DNA of 18,327 nucleotides from DATKYK01 sp034430255. GTDB lineage: Bacteria > Chloroflexota > Dehalococcoidia > E44-bin15. Every line of letters begins with the position of its first letter. Positions within the stretch are counted from its first letter, which is position 1. A model generated the notes under the pieces. The model saw only the letters and a program-made list of their open reading frames with translations. It searched no databases and was not told where the DNA came from. The stretch is from assembly GCA_034430255.1 (NCBI GenBank), contig DAOUEU010000172.1:1-18327 (forward strand). The letters are read 5' to 3'. Both the position numbers and the translations under genes were made by a program. This document shows, piece by piece, positions 6,571 through 13,493 of this stretch.

Positions 6571-6867
6571 CTATATACCTTCGAACCAGCCATAGTAATA
6601 CCGTCTGAGGTATTCATCGTGGGGATATGTTCTGGCTACATCATCCTGGTTAAAAGTGTAGCTGTAATTGTTGCAGTATTCTATAAGCAGCTTATAGGCC
6701 CAGTTAAGCTGCTTCATCATCTCATCGCCTTGCTTATCGCTCACCGCCCGGTCAGGGTGATGCTTAAAAGCCTTCAGTCTATAGGCACGCTTGATATCCT
6801 TAAGCGTTGCTGCATTTCCCAGGCCCAGCAGTCTCCGAGCTCTGTCTATCTCCTCTAAGTTAGCCAC
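6571..6867 (-). CDS. Small J-domain co-chaperone
   Basis: The 98-aa protein is essentially a J-domain: EEIDRARRLLGLGNAATLKD leads into IKRAYRLKAFKHHPDRAVSD with the HPD tripeptide at residues 37-39, then helix EMMKQLNWAYKLLIEYCNN. The C-terminal tail is Tyr-rich (RRYYYGWFEGI). It lacks the Gly/Phe and zinc domains of DnaJ and the C-terminal domain of HscB. The start is GTG with only a weak AGGA site. It sits 27 bp after the IscU/NifU-type scaffold gene, which hints at a role like HscB, stimulating an Hsp70 during Fe-S cluster transfer. That role is an inference from position. Confidence 0.85.
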   Translation of the reverse strand: MANLEEIDRARRLLGLGNAATLKDIKRAYRLKAFKHHPDRAVSDKQGDEMMKQLNWAYKLLIEYCNNYSYTFNQDDVARTYPHDEYLRRYYYGWFEGI

Positions 6868-6894
6868 TCTAATGCGATCCTGCTTTGTCTCGGA

Positions 6895-7344
6895 TCATAC
6901 GCTGCGGTAGGCCCTTTTCCACGGTTCATTCTTGAGAGCCAGATAGTCCCTGAGAGCTGCCTTGAGGGTGTTTGATGCCAGCAGGGCGCAGTGCTGGCTT
7001 TCCTCCGGTAGCCCGCCCAGGCCACTGAGGATGTCCTCTTGGGTAATCCCCAGAGCCTCGCCGATGCCCTTCCCTTTGACCAGTTCTGTAGTCATGCTGC
7101 CGCAGGCGATGGAGGGCCCGCAGCCATCGGTCCAGAAGGTTGCCTGGTAGACGGCACCATTTCTTACCCTGAGCCGTATCTCCATAGTATCACCGCAGGG
7201 GCCGGTGACCCTGGCGAAACCATCGGGGTTTGGAATATCGCCCAGGTTTCTGGGGTTCAGGAAATGGTCAATGACCTCCTCTGAATAGGTTTCTCTCATA
7301 TCCGCCATAACCAACTCTTCCAGTTGTTTAAAGTCCTCTTCCAT
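6895..7344 (-). CDS. IscU/NifU-type Fe-S cluster scaffold
   Basis: The 149-aa protein contains YSEEVIDHFLNPRNLGDIPN, the family's N-terminal signature, and the cluster ligands in TGPCGDTMEI (Cys50, Asp52), WTDGCGPSIACGS (Cys75) and SQHCALLA (His118, Cys119). These match the three Cys plus Asp/His of IscU. The N-terminus is longer than usual; the ATG at codon 13 (MADMRETYSEE) would also give a normal scaffold and has GGAAGAG nearby. No cysteine desulfurase is present in the window, so sulfur must come from elsewhere or another donor. The gene follows a NifX-domain gene by 40 bp and precedes a J-domain gene, so cluster assembly for the operon's ferredoxin-type ATPases is a reasonable role. Confidence 0.92.
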   Translation of the reverse strand: MEEDFKQLEELVMADMRETYSEEVIDHFLNPRNLGDIPNPDGFARVTGPCGDTMEIRLRVRNGAVYQATFWTDGCGPSIACGSMTTELVKGKGIGEALGITQEDILSGLGGLPEESQHCALLASNTLKAALRDYLALKNEPWKRAYRSV

Positions 7345-7384
7345 CCTTATACCCTGTTTGATAGTGTTCGCCAGGTTTTTTGCC

Positions 7385-7783
7385 TCAATGGAGGCGATCC
7401 ATCAGATTGGTGAGCTTGCCAGCAAGATAGAGCTCGACCGCCTCATCTATATCCCTCACATCGGTGACTATAGTTTCAATTCCATAGCCAGTTATGGCCT
7501 CATATGCTCCCCACCCCATGCCACCGGCGAGCAGCACCTGGCAGTCGAGGATATCCTCCGCCATGCTCTCATGCCTGGCCTGCGATCCGGCCTCATAGCC
7601 ATGCCGCTCCCCGGGTTCGAGTTTAGCGGGCTCATGGGCAGCAAAGGTCTGATGGCCAGCCTTGGACCTGGTCTCCCTGGCTACAATCTTCCCCTCCGCG
7701 ATGGTGACTACGGTATAGTAGGGTGCCCGTCCGAAGTGCTGGCTAATACTAACCTTATCGTCTGATATGATGGCGATCTTCAT
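7385..7783 (-). CDS. NifX/NifB-type dinitrogenase cofactor-domain protein
   Basis: The 132-aa protein begins MKIAIISDDKVSISQHFGRA, the classic start of the Di-Nase_FeMo-co domain, and ends with LLAGGMGWGAYEAITGYGIE, TIVTDVRDIDEAVELYLAGK and TNLMDRL. Between them is a roughly 35-residue insertion with several His and Glu residues (GHQTFAAHEPAKLEPGERHG), where relatives often carry a His-rich metal-binding loop. Members of this fold bind FeMo-co precursors or, in the orange protein, a Mo-Cu cluster. No nitrogenase genes are visible, so the bound metal is unknown. AGGT lies about 10 bp upstream of the ATG. One of three NifX-domain genes in the window, each of a different subtype. Confidence 0.9.
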   Translation of the reverse strand: MKIAIISDDKVSISQHFGRAPYYTVVTIAEGKIVARETRSKAGHQTFAAHEPAKLEPGERHGYEAGSQARHESMAEDILDCQVLLAGGMGWGAYEAITGYGIETIVTDVRDIDEAVELYLAGKLTNLMDRLH

Positions 7784-7805
7784 GGCATTCTACCTTCCAG
7801 TGTGG

Positions 7806-8096
7806 TTAGGATAATTTTATCTGGTATTTTGGTCTGCCATGCCAGAAATATATTCTAGCTATTATCTGCCTCCCCTCTGATAGATATATTTCACAAACAT
7901 CGCGTAGCTTTTCACACTGGGGAGATTTTAGAAACGATACCAGGGCTTCATACCTTTCGGTAAGTTCCCTATTATATATTTCCCCCTGCAGGAGTTTCCT
8001 AAGGCAACTGTCAAGCTCTTGCTTGGCAAGACGCTTTATGCCCTTACCTACTAGACCTTTAGTAGAATACCGTGGCTCAAGCTCGATTGGACTCAT
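7806..8096 (-). CDS. Hypothetical helical protein, 96 aa
   Basis: I do not recognise this family. The protein starts MSPIELEPRYSTKGLVGKGI, is mostly helical with central ELTERYEALVSFLKSP and two cysteines in SPQCEKLRDVCEIYLSEGRQ, and ends in a basic strand RIYFWHGRPKYQIKLS. ATG at 8096 has GGAG about 8 bp before it, inside the end of the FmdB gene; a longer frame to 8192 exists but would run through that gene and is not favoured. It lies 4 bp after the FmdB stop and 22 bp before a NifX-domain gene, so it is probably cotranslated with them. Confidence 0.65.
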   Translation of the reverse strand: MSPIELEPRYSTKGLVGKGIKRLAKQELDSCLRKLLQGEIYNRELTERYEALVSFLKSPQCEKLRDVCEIYLSEGRQIIARIYFWHGRPKYQIKLS

Positions 8097-8100
8097 CCTT

Positions 8101-8337
8101 TCATCTCCTTCGGCAGACATCACCACTGGAGCAGGGCGGTGTCTCACAGCGCTCCGTCCTGCCGCAGCAGGTAGCGCCCGGCGAAGCAGCACCCATTTTT
8201 ATCGAATAAGAGGCGGATACAAGCTGCCCCATGTCTCCACTTCCGCAATGTGGACACCTTACTTCACCCTCAGATGTGCGAACCAGTATCTCGGATACCT
8301 TTCCGCATTCTCTACATCTGTAGTCATAGATCGGCAT
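8101..8337 (-). CDS. FmdB-family zinc-ribbon protein, Cys-rich tail
   Basis: The 78-aa protein opens MPIYDYRCRECGKVSEILV with a second pair VRCPHCGSGDMGQL, forming the FmdB zinc ribbon. The C-terminal half is unusually Cys-rich (ATCCGRTERCETPPCSSGDV with one more Cys), giving six extra thiols in about 25 residues that could bind metal. The ATG has AGGAGGGCAGCG upstream. A second copy lies at 8937-9095 but is broken by TGA. Just upstream is a deleted remnant of the hydrolase gene, mirroring the order around the broken copy. This copy seems to be the surviving one of the pair. Confidence 0.85.
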   Translation of the reverse strand: MPIYDYRCRECGKVSEILVRTSEGEVRCPHCGSGDMGQLVSASYSIKMGAASPGATCCGRTERCETPPCSSGDVCRRR

Positions 8338-8357
8338 CGCTGCCCTCCTCTAATTAT

Positions 8358-8504
8358 ATTTGGGACGCTCTTCAGATCACCCACAATCACCACCAGTCCC
8401 TTATACGTTTTAGCTGCCATGGATTGCTTTGTGCCCTTTAGTTCGCCGGCTGAAAAGATACCCTCATGGAGCTGAACTGGTTTATTGATGCAAACTGCCT
8501 GTGC
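8358..8504 (-). pseudogene. Internally deleted remnant of the MBL-fold hydrolase gene
   Basis: The minus strand reads QAVCINKPVQLHEGIFSAGE, then LKGTKQSMAAKTYKGLVVIV, closely matching residues of the hydrolase at 9112-9762 (QAVCIKKPVQLHDGIFSTGE and KTDKGLVVIVGCSHPGVG). After GLVVIVG the sequence jumps to the last bases of that gene (AAATATAATTAG shared by both), so the segment between, including the C-terminal metal ligands, is deleted. The 5' part including HxHxDH is also missing. This is a leftover of a tandem duplication, placed right before an intact FmdB gene. Confidence 0.85.
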
Positions 8505-8535
8505 TTCAGCCTCCTGTTCTTACTCGTAATCAGTG

Positions 8536-8874
8536 CTAGTGGCTGCACGTGTTATCGCCTGTTGCCAACGTGCCGGAAAGGTGGGCCAGAACAATCTCCT
8601 CCGGGTCATCTCCCACAGACCCGACAACGACCTGGATTCGGTTCTCACTGAACAGGTTCTGAGCCATGGGGCCCATCCCACCGGCTATGACAATATTAAC
8701 CCCTTCTTCTGCTAGCCATGAAGGGAGCACACCTGGCTGGTGTTCCGGGGGAATAACCAGTGCTTTGTTCACGATCTTTCGAGAAGTTTCATCCACATCG
8801 ATCAAGGCGAAGTGCTCGCAATGGCCAAAATGCGAGGATACCTTGCCATCGCTCATGGGTAGGGCATATCTCAT
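8536..8874 (-). CDS. NifX-domain protein, short CxH-tailed subtype
   Basis: The 112-aa protein reads MRYALPMSDGKVSSHFGHCE at the N-terminus, GVLPSWLAEEGVNIVIAGGM in the middle and HLSGTLATGDNTCSH at the end. HFGHCE and a terminal CxH pair are characteristic of one subtype of the Di-Nase_FeMo-co family and could ligate metal. AAGGAGGTTCGATT gives a strong ribosome site before the ATG. It is sandwiched between a broken FmdB gene upstream and a hydrolase remnant downstream, so it belongs to the region of duplicated MBL/FmdB units. As with the other two NifX-domain genes here, a metallocluster carrier or storage role is expected from the family but the metal is unknown. Confidence 0.9.
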   Translation of the reverse strand: MRYALPMSDGKVSSHFGHCEHFALIDVDETSRKIVNKALVIPPEHQPGVLPSWLAEEGVNIVIAGGMGPMAQNLFSENRIQVVVGSVGDDPEEIVLAHLSGTLATGDNTCSH

Positions 8875-8936
8875 AATCGAACCTCCTTATAAGACTCTTT
8901 ATGCTAGCGAGAACATGCTATCCACATAGCAGCCAG

Positions 8937-9095
8937 TCAGTATAGATATAGCTTTTTTACACTATAAGAAGTGGAGACCAACTGCTCCATTTCCTCGCTG
9001 CCGCAGTGGGTACATCTTCCTTTACCCTTAGAGGTGTGTACCAGCACCTCTGACACCATTCCGCATTCTCAACACCTGTCGTCATGTATCGGCAT
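8937..9095 (-). pseudogene. FmdB gene copy broken by an in-frame TGA
   Basis: From ATG at 9095 the frame reads MPIHDDRC, then TGA at 9069-9071, then ECGMVSEVLVHTSKGKGRCT and HCGSEEMEQLVSTSYSVKK to a final TGA. The intact copy at 8101-8337 has Arg (CGA) at the interrupted codon, so a single C-to-T change explains the stop. The Cys-rich tail of the intact copy is lost here. The broken gene follows the intact hydrolase by 16 bp, as the intact FmdB follows the hydrolase remnant. Confidence 0.8.
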
Positions 9096-9111
9096 TGCCA
9101 CCGTCCGCTAA

Positions 9112-9762
9112 TTATATTTGGAGTGTTCTTCCCGCTCCACCACTATGATATATCTTTGGATGCGATTTTTCTATTCCTGATTTAAATTGGGTGCAGTGGC
9201 AGGCACAAACTAACCCTAATTCTCGCAAGAGGTCAAACTCCCTGAACCCGTGTAACCCCCCGATGATGGCGTGGACCTTCCCCCACCTTGAAGCCGCTGC
9301 CAGAATAGCGCCCACACCGGGGTGGGAGCAACCCACAATCACCACCAGTCCCTTGTCCGTTTTAACTACCAGGGATTGCTCTATGCCATTTAGTTCGCCG
9401 GTTGAAAAGATACCGTCATGGAGCTGAACTGGTTTTTTAATGCAAACTGCCTGTACTAAACCGTGGTGTTTTGTCGAAGACGACATTGAAGCGGGAAGGT
9501 ATACGTTGGCCCGTTTATTCACCTTGAGGAATCCGGCGAGCCCGCCAGTGTGATCCCAATGGGCATGGGATATAAAGACCTCATCGATGGAGCTGGGATC
9601 GACGTCTAGCCTTTCCATATTGTGGAGTAGAATGGCACCATTGGCCCCGGTATCGAAGAGGACTGTCGGGGCTCCTTCGGCCTCTACCAGGCAGGAAAAT
9701 CCCCAGTCGGACTGAAGGCCTTCCAGGTATACTTCGTTATCATAAATTATGGTGATTTTCAT
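9112..9762 (-). CDS. MBL-fold metallohydrolase, COG1237 type
   Basis: The 216-aa protein has the metal-binding motif SHAHWDHTGG (residues about 65-74), an upstream VLFDTGANGAILLHNMERLD strand-loop and the later ligands GCSHPGVGAIL and GGLHGF, ending in a CHCT segment. This pattern (FDTG, LxNM, HxHxDHTGGL, GCSHxG) is that of the COG1237 group, whose archaeal members include the beta-ribofuranosylaminobenzene 5'-phosphate-related enzymes; the real substrate is unknown. The protein is about 50-60 residues shorter than many members. The ribosome site is weak. It lies 96 bp after the second ATPase gene; a deleted copy is at 8358-8504. Confidence 0.85.
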   Translation of the reverse strand: MKITIIYDNEVYLEGLQSDWGFSCLVEAEGAPTVLFDTGANGAILLHNMERLDVDPSSIDEVFISHAHWDHTGGLAGFLKVNKRANVYLPASMSSSTKHHGLVQAVCIKKPVQLHDGIFSTGELNGIEQSLVVKTDKGLVVIVGCSHPGVGAILAAASRWGKVHAIIGGLHGFREFDLLRELGLVCACHCTQFKSGIEKSHPKIYHSGGAGRTLQI

Positions 9763-9858
9763 ACCAGTAGTTACTTCTCGGAGTTCCGTGTCATTTCTTT
9801 GCTACCCCGAGGGGGCTCATGGGTAAAGTGATGAGACGTTTTATTTGACAACCAGGTG

Positions 9859-10719
9859 CTACTTTTCCAGTGCTGAAGAAAGGCGTTTCCAGAGAGCCTC
9901 TATCTCCTGGGTGATCCCGTCCTTGCTGTATTCCACCACCGGTAACCCTTTAACCAGCGCCTCGGTTACCACATTATCGAAGGGTAGTTTCGAGATTACC
10001 TCCACCCCCATGGCCTCGCAAAAATTTTCGATATTGCTGGTATTTTCCTCATTGATATCGTACTTATTAATACAGACCAGGGCGGGAACGCCGAAGTGCT
10101 GGCAGACTCCTAGGACACGGTCAAGGTCGTGCATTCCCGAAAGGGTAGGCTCGGTTACAGCGAGGACGAGGTTTGCCCCTGACAGGGAAGAGATGACCGG
10201 ACAGCCAATACCGGGCGGACCATCGCTCAGGATATAAACCAAGCCCTGTTCCTGTGCGAGTTTCCTGGCCTCCTGTCTGACCAGAGCTACCAGCTTTCCC
10301 GAGTTCTCCTGGGCGATCCCCAGCCTGGCGTGGACCAGCGGGCCGTACTTGGTATCACATATGAACCACTCTCCGGAAAGGTTATTCTCCATCCTTATAG
10401 TGTCCTCGGGGCAGACGTGGAAGCAGAAGCCACAGCCCTCGCAGGAGACGGGGTCAACCTTGAAATTCCTTATCGCATCGAATCGGCAGACCTGCTCGCA
10501 TATGCCGCAACCGGTGCAGTACTTCTTATCGATATAGGCGGTCTTACCGCTCCAAAACTCCTCACTTCTCTTGACATTGGGCTGAAGCAGCAGGTGGAGG
10601 TCGGCAGCGTCCACATCGCAGTCGACCAAAACCTTATCCCGGGCTAGAGCGGCGAAGGAGGCCACAATGGTGGTCTTGCCCGTTCCCCCTTTACCGCTGA
10701 GAACCACGATCTCTTGCAT
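9859..10719 (-). CDS. MinD/Mrp-type P-loop ATPase with inserted ferredoxin domain (second of pair)
   Basis: The 286-aa protein starts MQEIVVLSGKGGTGKTT, a deviant Walker A with the signature Lys, and has DCDVDAADLH as the switch I region and DGPPGIGCPV as Walker B. Inserted after about residue 60 is a 2[4Fe-4S] domain: Cys68/71/74/78 (CTGCGICEQVC) and Cys93/96/99/103 (CEGCGFCFHVC). This is COG1149 architecture. Such ATPases occur in pairs, including in the orange-protein operon of Desulfovibrio. GGGAG lies about 4 bp before the ATG. Its start overlaps the end of the 93-aa gene by 29 bp, so translation is probably coupled. Likely function is ATP-driven cluster assembly or transfer as a heterodimer with the partner at 10969-11829. 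Confidence 0.93.
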   Translation of the reverse strand: MQEIVVLSGKGGTGKTTIVASFAALARDKVLVDCDVDAADLHLLLQPNVKRSEEFWSGKTAYIDKKYCTGCGICEQVCRFDAIRNFKVDPVSCEGCGFCFHVCPEDTIRMENNLSGEWFICDTKYGPLVHARLGIAQENSGKLVALVRQEARKLAQEQGLVYILSDGPPGIGCPVISSLSGANLVLAVTEPTLSGMHDLDRVLGVCQHFGVPALVCINKYDINEENTSNIENFCEAMGVEVISKLPFDNVVTEALVKGLPVVEYSKDGITQEIEALWKRLSSALEK

Positions 10720-10972
10720 GATCTCCCGTCACTTTTACCCAGATCCGGTATACTTTTTCACCGGACTCCTCGTAGCACTTGAATCCTGCGGAGTCCACCT
10801 CTTCTACTTCCACCTCGCCCAACTCCTTGCACTGCGCCAACCAGTTTCTAAAGTGACCTCCCCCGCCGAAGTAGACCTTCCTCCATTTATTCCCGTCTTC
10901 ACCTATTCTTACCTGAACCAGTTCCTCCTGAGCCATACGTTCCCGAAACCTGGCAGTATCTGTTTGGTTCAT
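10691..10972 (-). CDS. Hypothetical 93-aa protein wedged between the two ATPases
   Basis: I do not know this family by name. The protein begins MNQTDTARFRERMAQEELVQ, contains a Gly-rich turn VYFGGGGHFRNWLAQCKELG and ends VYRIWVKVTGDHARDRGSQR. It has two cysteines (in AQCKE and FKCYE) and is strongly acidic in its middle (GEVEVEEVDS). Its ATG overlaps the TGA of the upstream ATPase (ATGA), and its last 29 bp overlap the start of the downstream ATPase, so all three are translationally linked. An adaptor or regulator of the ATPase pair is the obvious guess from position; nothing in the sequence proves it. Confidence 0.75.
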   Translation of the reverse strand: MNQTDTARFRERMAQEELVQVRIGEDGNKWRKVYFGGGGHFRNWLAQCKELGEVEVEEVDSAGFKCYEESGEKVYRIWVKVTGDHARDRGSQR

Positions 10973-11829
10973 TTGATCCTCCCAGGCTGCTCCGCGGGCA
11001 CTAGCTGCTGGATGCCGTTAAAGAGCGCGAGGAAGTGCTCACGCCACTGCGGCATCCCCTCAACCAGGGGTATGCCCCGGGAGTAGAGGCGGGCTATCTC
11101 GTTATCAAGCGGTATATGTAGAAGTAACGGAACCCCCTCCGCTTTACAGTATTCCTTCACACTGCTGTAGCCCCCGCTGTCACGATTTATCACAACTCCG
11201 CAGGGTATTCCCAGCTCCTTCACTACCTCCACTGCTAAAATCAGGTCGTTTAGGCCGAAGGGGGTGGGCTCGGTCACTAGGAGGCAAAAGTCGCTACCCC
11301 GCACTGCCTCCACTACCGGGCACGAGGTCCCCGGGGGAACGTCGATGATTGCCGTTTTCTGCGGGTCGATGTGCTCTTTGACCCTCCGGATTATGGGCGG
11401 CGCCATCATCTCGCCAATATTTAGCTTGCCGTGTATGAACTCAATTCCATTGGCCCGGCCCATTTCCAATATACCGACCTCTTTGCCCCCTTCGGAGATA
11501 GCATCCTCAGGACAAAGATAAGAGCAGGCACCGCATCCGTGGCACAGCTCGGGGAACACCAGCACCTTCTTGGGAAGAACGGCGATGGCGTTAAAGGCGC
11601 AGACCTCAGCACATTTGCCACAGAGGTTGCATTTATCCTCATTTACCCGGGGTATGGGGATGGCAACTATCTCCTGGCGTTCGATAACTGGCTTGAGAAA
11701 TATGTGGGCGTTAGGCTCCTCAACATCGCAGTCGAGGAACTGCAGGTCACTCTCCAAGGACAGTGCGAGGCTGGTGGCGACCAGGGTCTTGCCGGTGCCC
11801 CCTTTACCGCTGGCAACGGAGATTATCAA
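10969..11829 (-). CDS. MinD/Mrp-type P-loop ATPase with inserted ferredoxin domain (first of pair)
   Basis: The 286-aa protein begins MIISVASGKGGTGKTLVATS with a deviant Walker A, then FLDCDVEEPNAHIF as switch I and IDVPPGTSCPV as Walker B. The ferredoxin insertion carries Cys67/70/73/77 (CNLCGKCAEVC) and Cys96/99/102/106 (CHGCGACSYLC). It has the same length and layout as the ATPase at 9859-10719 but is clearly a distinct paralogue, which fits a heterodimer. The start is TTG one base after the stop of the Gly-rich zinc-ribbon gene, with GAGAGG just upstream. ATP hydrolysis probably drives loading or release of a metallocluster, as for Mrp/NBP35 relatives. Confidence 0.93.
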   Translation of the reverse strand: MIISVASGKGGTGKTLVATSLALSLESDLQFLDCDVEEPNAHIFLKPVIERQEIVAIPIPRVNEDKCNLCGKCAEVCAFNAIAVLPKKVLVFPELCHGCGACSYLCPEDAISEGGKEVGILEMGRANGIEFIHGKLNIGEMMAPPIIRRVKEHIDPQKTAIIDVPPGTSCPVVEAVRGSDFCLLVTEPTPFGLNDLILAVEVVKELGIPCGVVINRDSGGYSSVKEYCKAEGVPLLLHIPLDNEIARLYSRGIPLVEGMPQWREHFLALFNGIQQLVPAEQPGRIK

Positions 11830-12078
11830 CTAGCCTCTCACCATATTGGTGCCACACTTGGGGCAGCTTATGCTGTAGCAGGGTGTACCTACCTGGTGAG
11901 GAGCCGTGGCGCCGCAGCTAGGGCAAACACAGCCTCCCCCGGGCCCTGCGCCAGCTTGCGTCCCCCCCATCTTACCCAGGCCTTTTCCCCCTCTGCCGAT
12001 GCCGCGCCCTCTACCGCCACCTCTCCCTGTTCCCGGGCCACCCCCACCGGGTGGTCCGGTTCCATTTCCCCTTGGCAT
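11830..12078 (-). CDS. Gly/Arg-rich protein with C-terminal zinc ribbon
   Basis: The 82-aa protein starts MPRGNGTGPPGGGGPGTGRG, runs through a Gly/Arg tract (RGRGIGRGGKGLGKMGG), and ends in a zinc ribbon with CVCPSCG and CPKCGTNM pairs plus one more Cys in TPCYSI. The opening resembles DUF5320-type proteins (MPxxDGTGPxG), which are encoded further upstream in the same series. GGAGGTGAGTT precedes the ATG. It abuts the first ATPase with no gap, which suggests a direct partner of the ATPase pair. The Gly-rich half is probably unstructured. No enzyme activity is indicated. Confidence 0.8.
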   Translation of the reverse strand: MPRGNGTGPPGGGGPGTGRGGGRGRGIGRGGKGLGKMGGTQAGAGPGGGCVCPSCGATAPHQVGTPCYSISCPKCGTNMVRG

Positions 12079-12098
12079 AACTCACCTCCAATAAAAGA

Positions 12099-13091
12099 TT
12101 AATCGAGCATTGCTAGATACTCATCAGCGTACTTACCATTTATGGAGCCCTCGAACATCTCCCCGTTTCTCACCTTTTCCAGCGCCAGGTACTCGCTGAC
12201 AGTCATTCCAACAGAGGCTCCAGCCGCAGCGGCGCTAATAAGGTGTCTTTCAGTACCGGTGATTTCACCACTGGCAAATATCCCCGCTTTACTGGTCATC
12301 ATTCGGTCATCGATTTTTACAAAGCCTCCTGCTACCTCGATTCCAGCCTCTCGTGCCAGTTCAGTATCAGGCTCTGTGCCTATGCAGAGGACGATCCAGT
12401 CAACGGCTATCTCCTCCTCCTCACCGGTCTTATTATTTACTAGTATTGCTGCTTCTACCTTGTCCCCTCCCTTTATTTCTTTCACCTCGGTGTTATACCG
12501 TATTTCGATTCCCTCTTTCTGTAGCCGTTTAACCATGAGGGGATAGGCCCTTAGTGATTCTCTGCGGTGCACCAGGATAATACTGCTGGCTTCACCCTTA
12601 GCTACGAGGGCGCTCTTCGCTGTAGTATTCCCACCACCTATAACCAGGACCTTCTTCCCGGTGAAGTTATTTATATCGCGCTTGGCATAATATGATATGC
12701 CCTTGCCGATGAATCTCTCCTCCCCCGGCACACCAAGCCTCTGCATCGTGCTGCCCGTAGCAATTATTATAGCCTTAGCCCGGTACTGATTTGCATCGGT
12801 GGTAACGGTCCTTTGCTCCGCGTCGATACTGAGTACTCTTTCCTGCCTTAATTCCGCTCCTACCCCCGAAGGAGGGGCTGAGGTTACCTGTTTTTCCATG
12901 TTTTGCATAAGCAGCGCACCATCGCCGGGGAGGAAACCCGGGTAATTCATCACAGTGTAGGCAATGGCGCCCTGCCCCCCTACCCAGTTCGCCTCCAGGA
13001 CCAGCGTGCTCCACCCGTCAAGCTGGGTAAAAATTGCTGCTGAAAGCCCGGCCGGCCCTGCTCCAATGATGACTACATCTCTTTCTACCAT
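12099..13091 (-). CDS. Thioredoxin-reductase-like flavoprotein lacking the CxxC
   Basis: The 330-aa protein has the FAD motif VVIIGAGPAGLSAA (residues 6-19), a GGQ turn, ATG at 111-113, the NAD(P)H motif VLVIGGGNTTAKSALV (148-163), HRRESLRA for NADPH phosphate binding, and the second FAD motif in the form IFASGEITG. In thioredoxin reductase the segment before the NADPH domain reads SYCATCD; here it is SYYAKRD (133-139), so both redox cysteines are replaced. It therefore cannot reduce thioredoxin by the usual dithiol route. A ferredoxin/flavodoxin-NAD(P)H reductase-like role is likelier, in keeping with the ferredoxin remnant just upstream and the many Fe-S proteins around. GAAGGAGCACC gives a strong ribosome site. 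Confidence 0.9.
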   Translation of the reverse strand: MVERDVVIIGAGPAGLSAAIFTQLDGWSTLVLEANWVGGQGAIAYTVMNYPGFLPGDGALLMQNMEKQVTSAPPSGVGAELRQERVLSIDAEQRTVTTDANQYRAKAIIIATGSTMQRLGVPGEERFIGKGISYYAKRDINNFTGKKVLVIGGGNTTAKSALVAKGEASSIILVHRRESLRAYPLMVKRLQKEGIEIRYNTEVKEIKGGDKVEAAILVNNKTGEEEEIAVDWIVLCIGTEPDTELAREAGIEVAGGFVKIDDRMMTSKAGIFASGEITGTERHLISAAAAGASVGMTVSEYLALEKVRNGEMFEGSINGKYADEYLAMLD

Positions 13092-13132
13092 GGTGCTCCT
13101 TCATGCTTGTTATAATCGGCAAACCGTCATAT

Positions 13133-13231
13133 CTAAATCATCCTGATGGCCTTCAGCGGGCATGCCTTAGTGCAATAGGAACAACCCTTACACCATTTTG
13201 CTGGATTGATATCGGGCGCTTTGAAGGGACT
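13133..13231 (-). pseudogene. [4Fe-4S] ferredoxin remnant or start-less ferredoxin (cassette copy B)
   Basis: The open stretch reads SPFKAPDINPAKW then CKGCSYCTKACPLKAIRMI, with one complete CxxCxxCxxxCP motif. It is bounded by TAG at 13232-13234 and holds no ATG, GTG or TTG before the cysteines. The upstream sequence keeps a faint match to copy A (GCATGGAA near 13248-13255) but has stops in all useful frames. The protein motif is well preserved compared with copy A at 2560-2658, which argues either for very recent loss in both or for an unusual start. It lies 42 bp before the flavoprotein gene. Confidence 0.6.
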
Positions 13232-13296
13232 CTACCATATTAAAGTTCCATGCTCACATGGAAAACGCAGCTTTCCACACACCGCTACAGCAACTC

Positions 13297-13482
13297 TCAG
13301 GGAGACACTTTGAATGGTCCACCGCTGCCATCCTCTTTGGCATCAGCCTTTCTTGCTTTCTCCAGCGCCTGCTCCAACTCATCTAGATGCTCGAACATCT
13401 GTGGCGGAACCGAGTGGGGAGGCCAGCGATGCTTGAGGTCTGCTATTTGCTCTTCCAGCTCTTTGACTCTCTCCGAGGTCAT
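13297..13482 (-). CDS. Small coiled-coil protein, 61 aa (cassette copy B)
   Basis: The protein MTSERVKELEEQIADLKHRW continues through PPHSVPPQMFEHLDELEQAL and EKARKADAKEDGSGG; the two helical stretches with hydrophobic heptads around residues 3-18 and 30-46 predict a short coiled coil or helical hairpin. I do not know a named family. ATG has GGGACAGGTAG upstream. It follows an FmdB gene by 11 bp. A broken copy occupies the same place in the cassette at 2790-2905, so the link with FmdB is not accidental. An FmdB-partner role is possible but unproven. Confidence 0.75.
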   Translation of the reverse strand: MTSERVKELEEQIADLKHRWPPHSVPPQMFEHLDELEQALEKARKADAKEDGSGGPFKVSP

Positions 13483-13493
13483 CTACCTGTCCC

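Noticed and set aside
8097..8192. Longer start for the 96-aa hypothetical gene
   Set aside because: The extension runs through the Cys-rich end of the FmdB gene, and the ATG at 8096 has its own ribosome site.
9069..9071. In-frame TGA in the FmdB copy as a selenocysteine codon
   Set aside because: The intact paralogue has Arg (CGA) at this codon, no catalytic site is expected there, and no SECIS-like hairpin is evident just after it. A C-to-T nonsense change is simpler.
11431..12102. A 223-aa plus-strand reading frame
   Set aside because: It lies opposite the first ATPase and the Gly-rich gene, both with clear motifs and ribosome sites, and its sequence is Pro/Ala-rich as expected for the complement of Gly-rich coding DNA.
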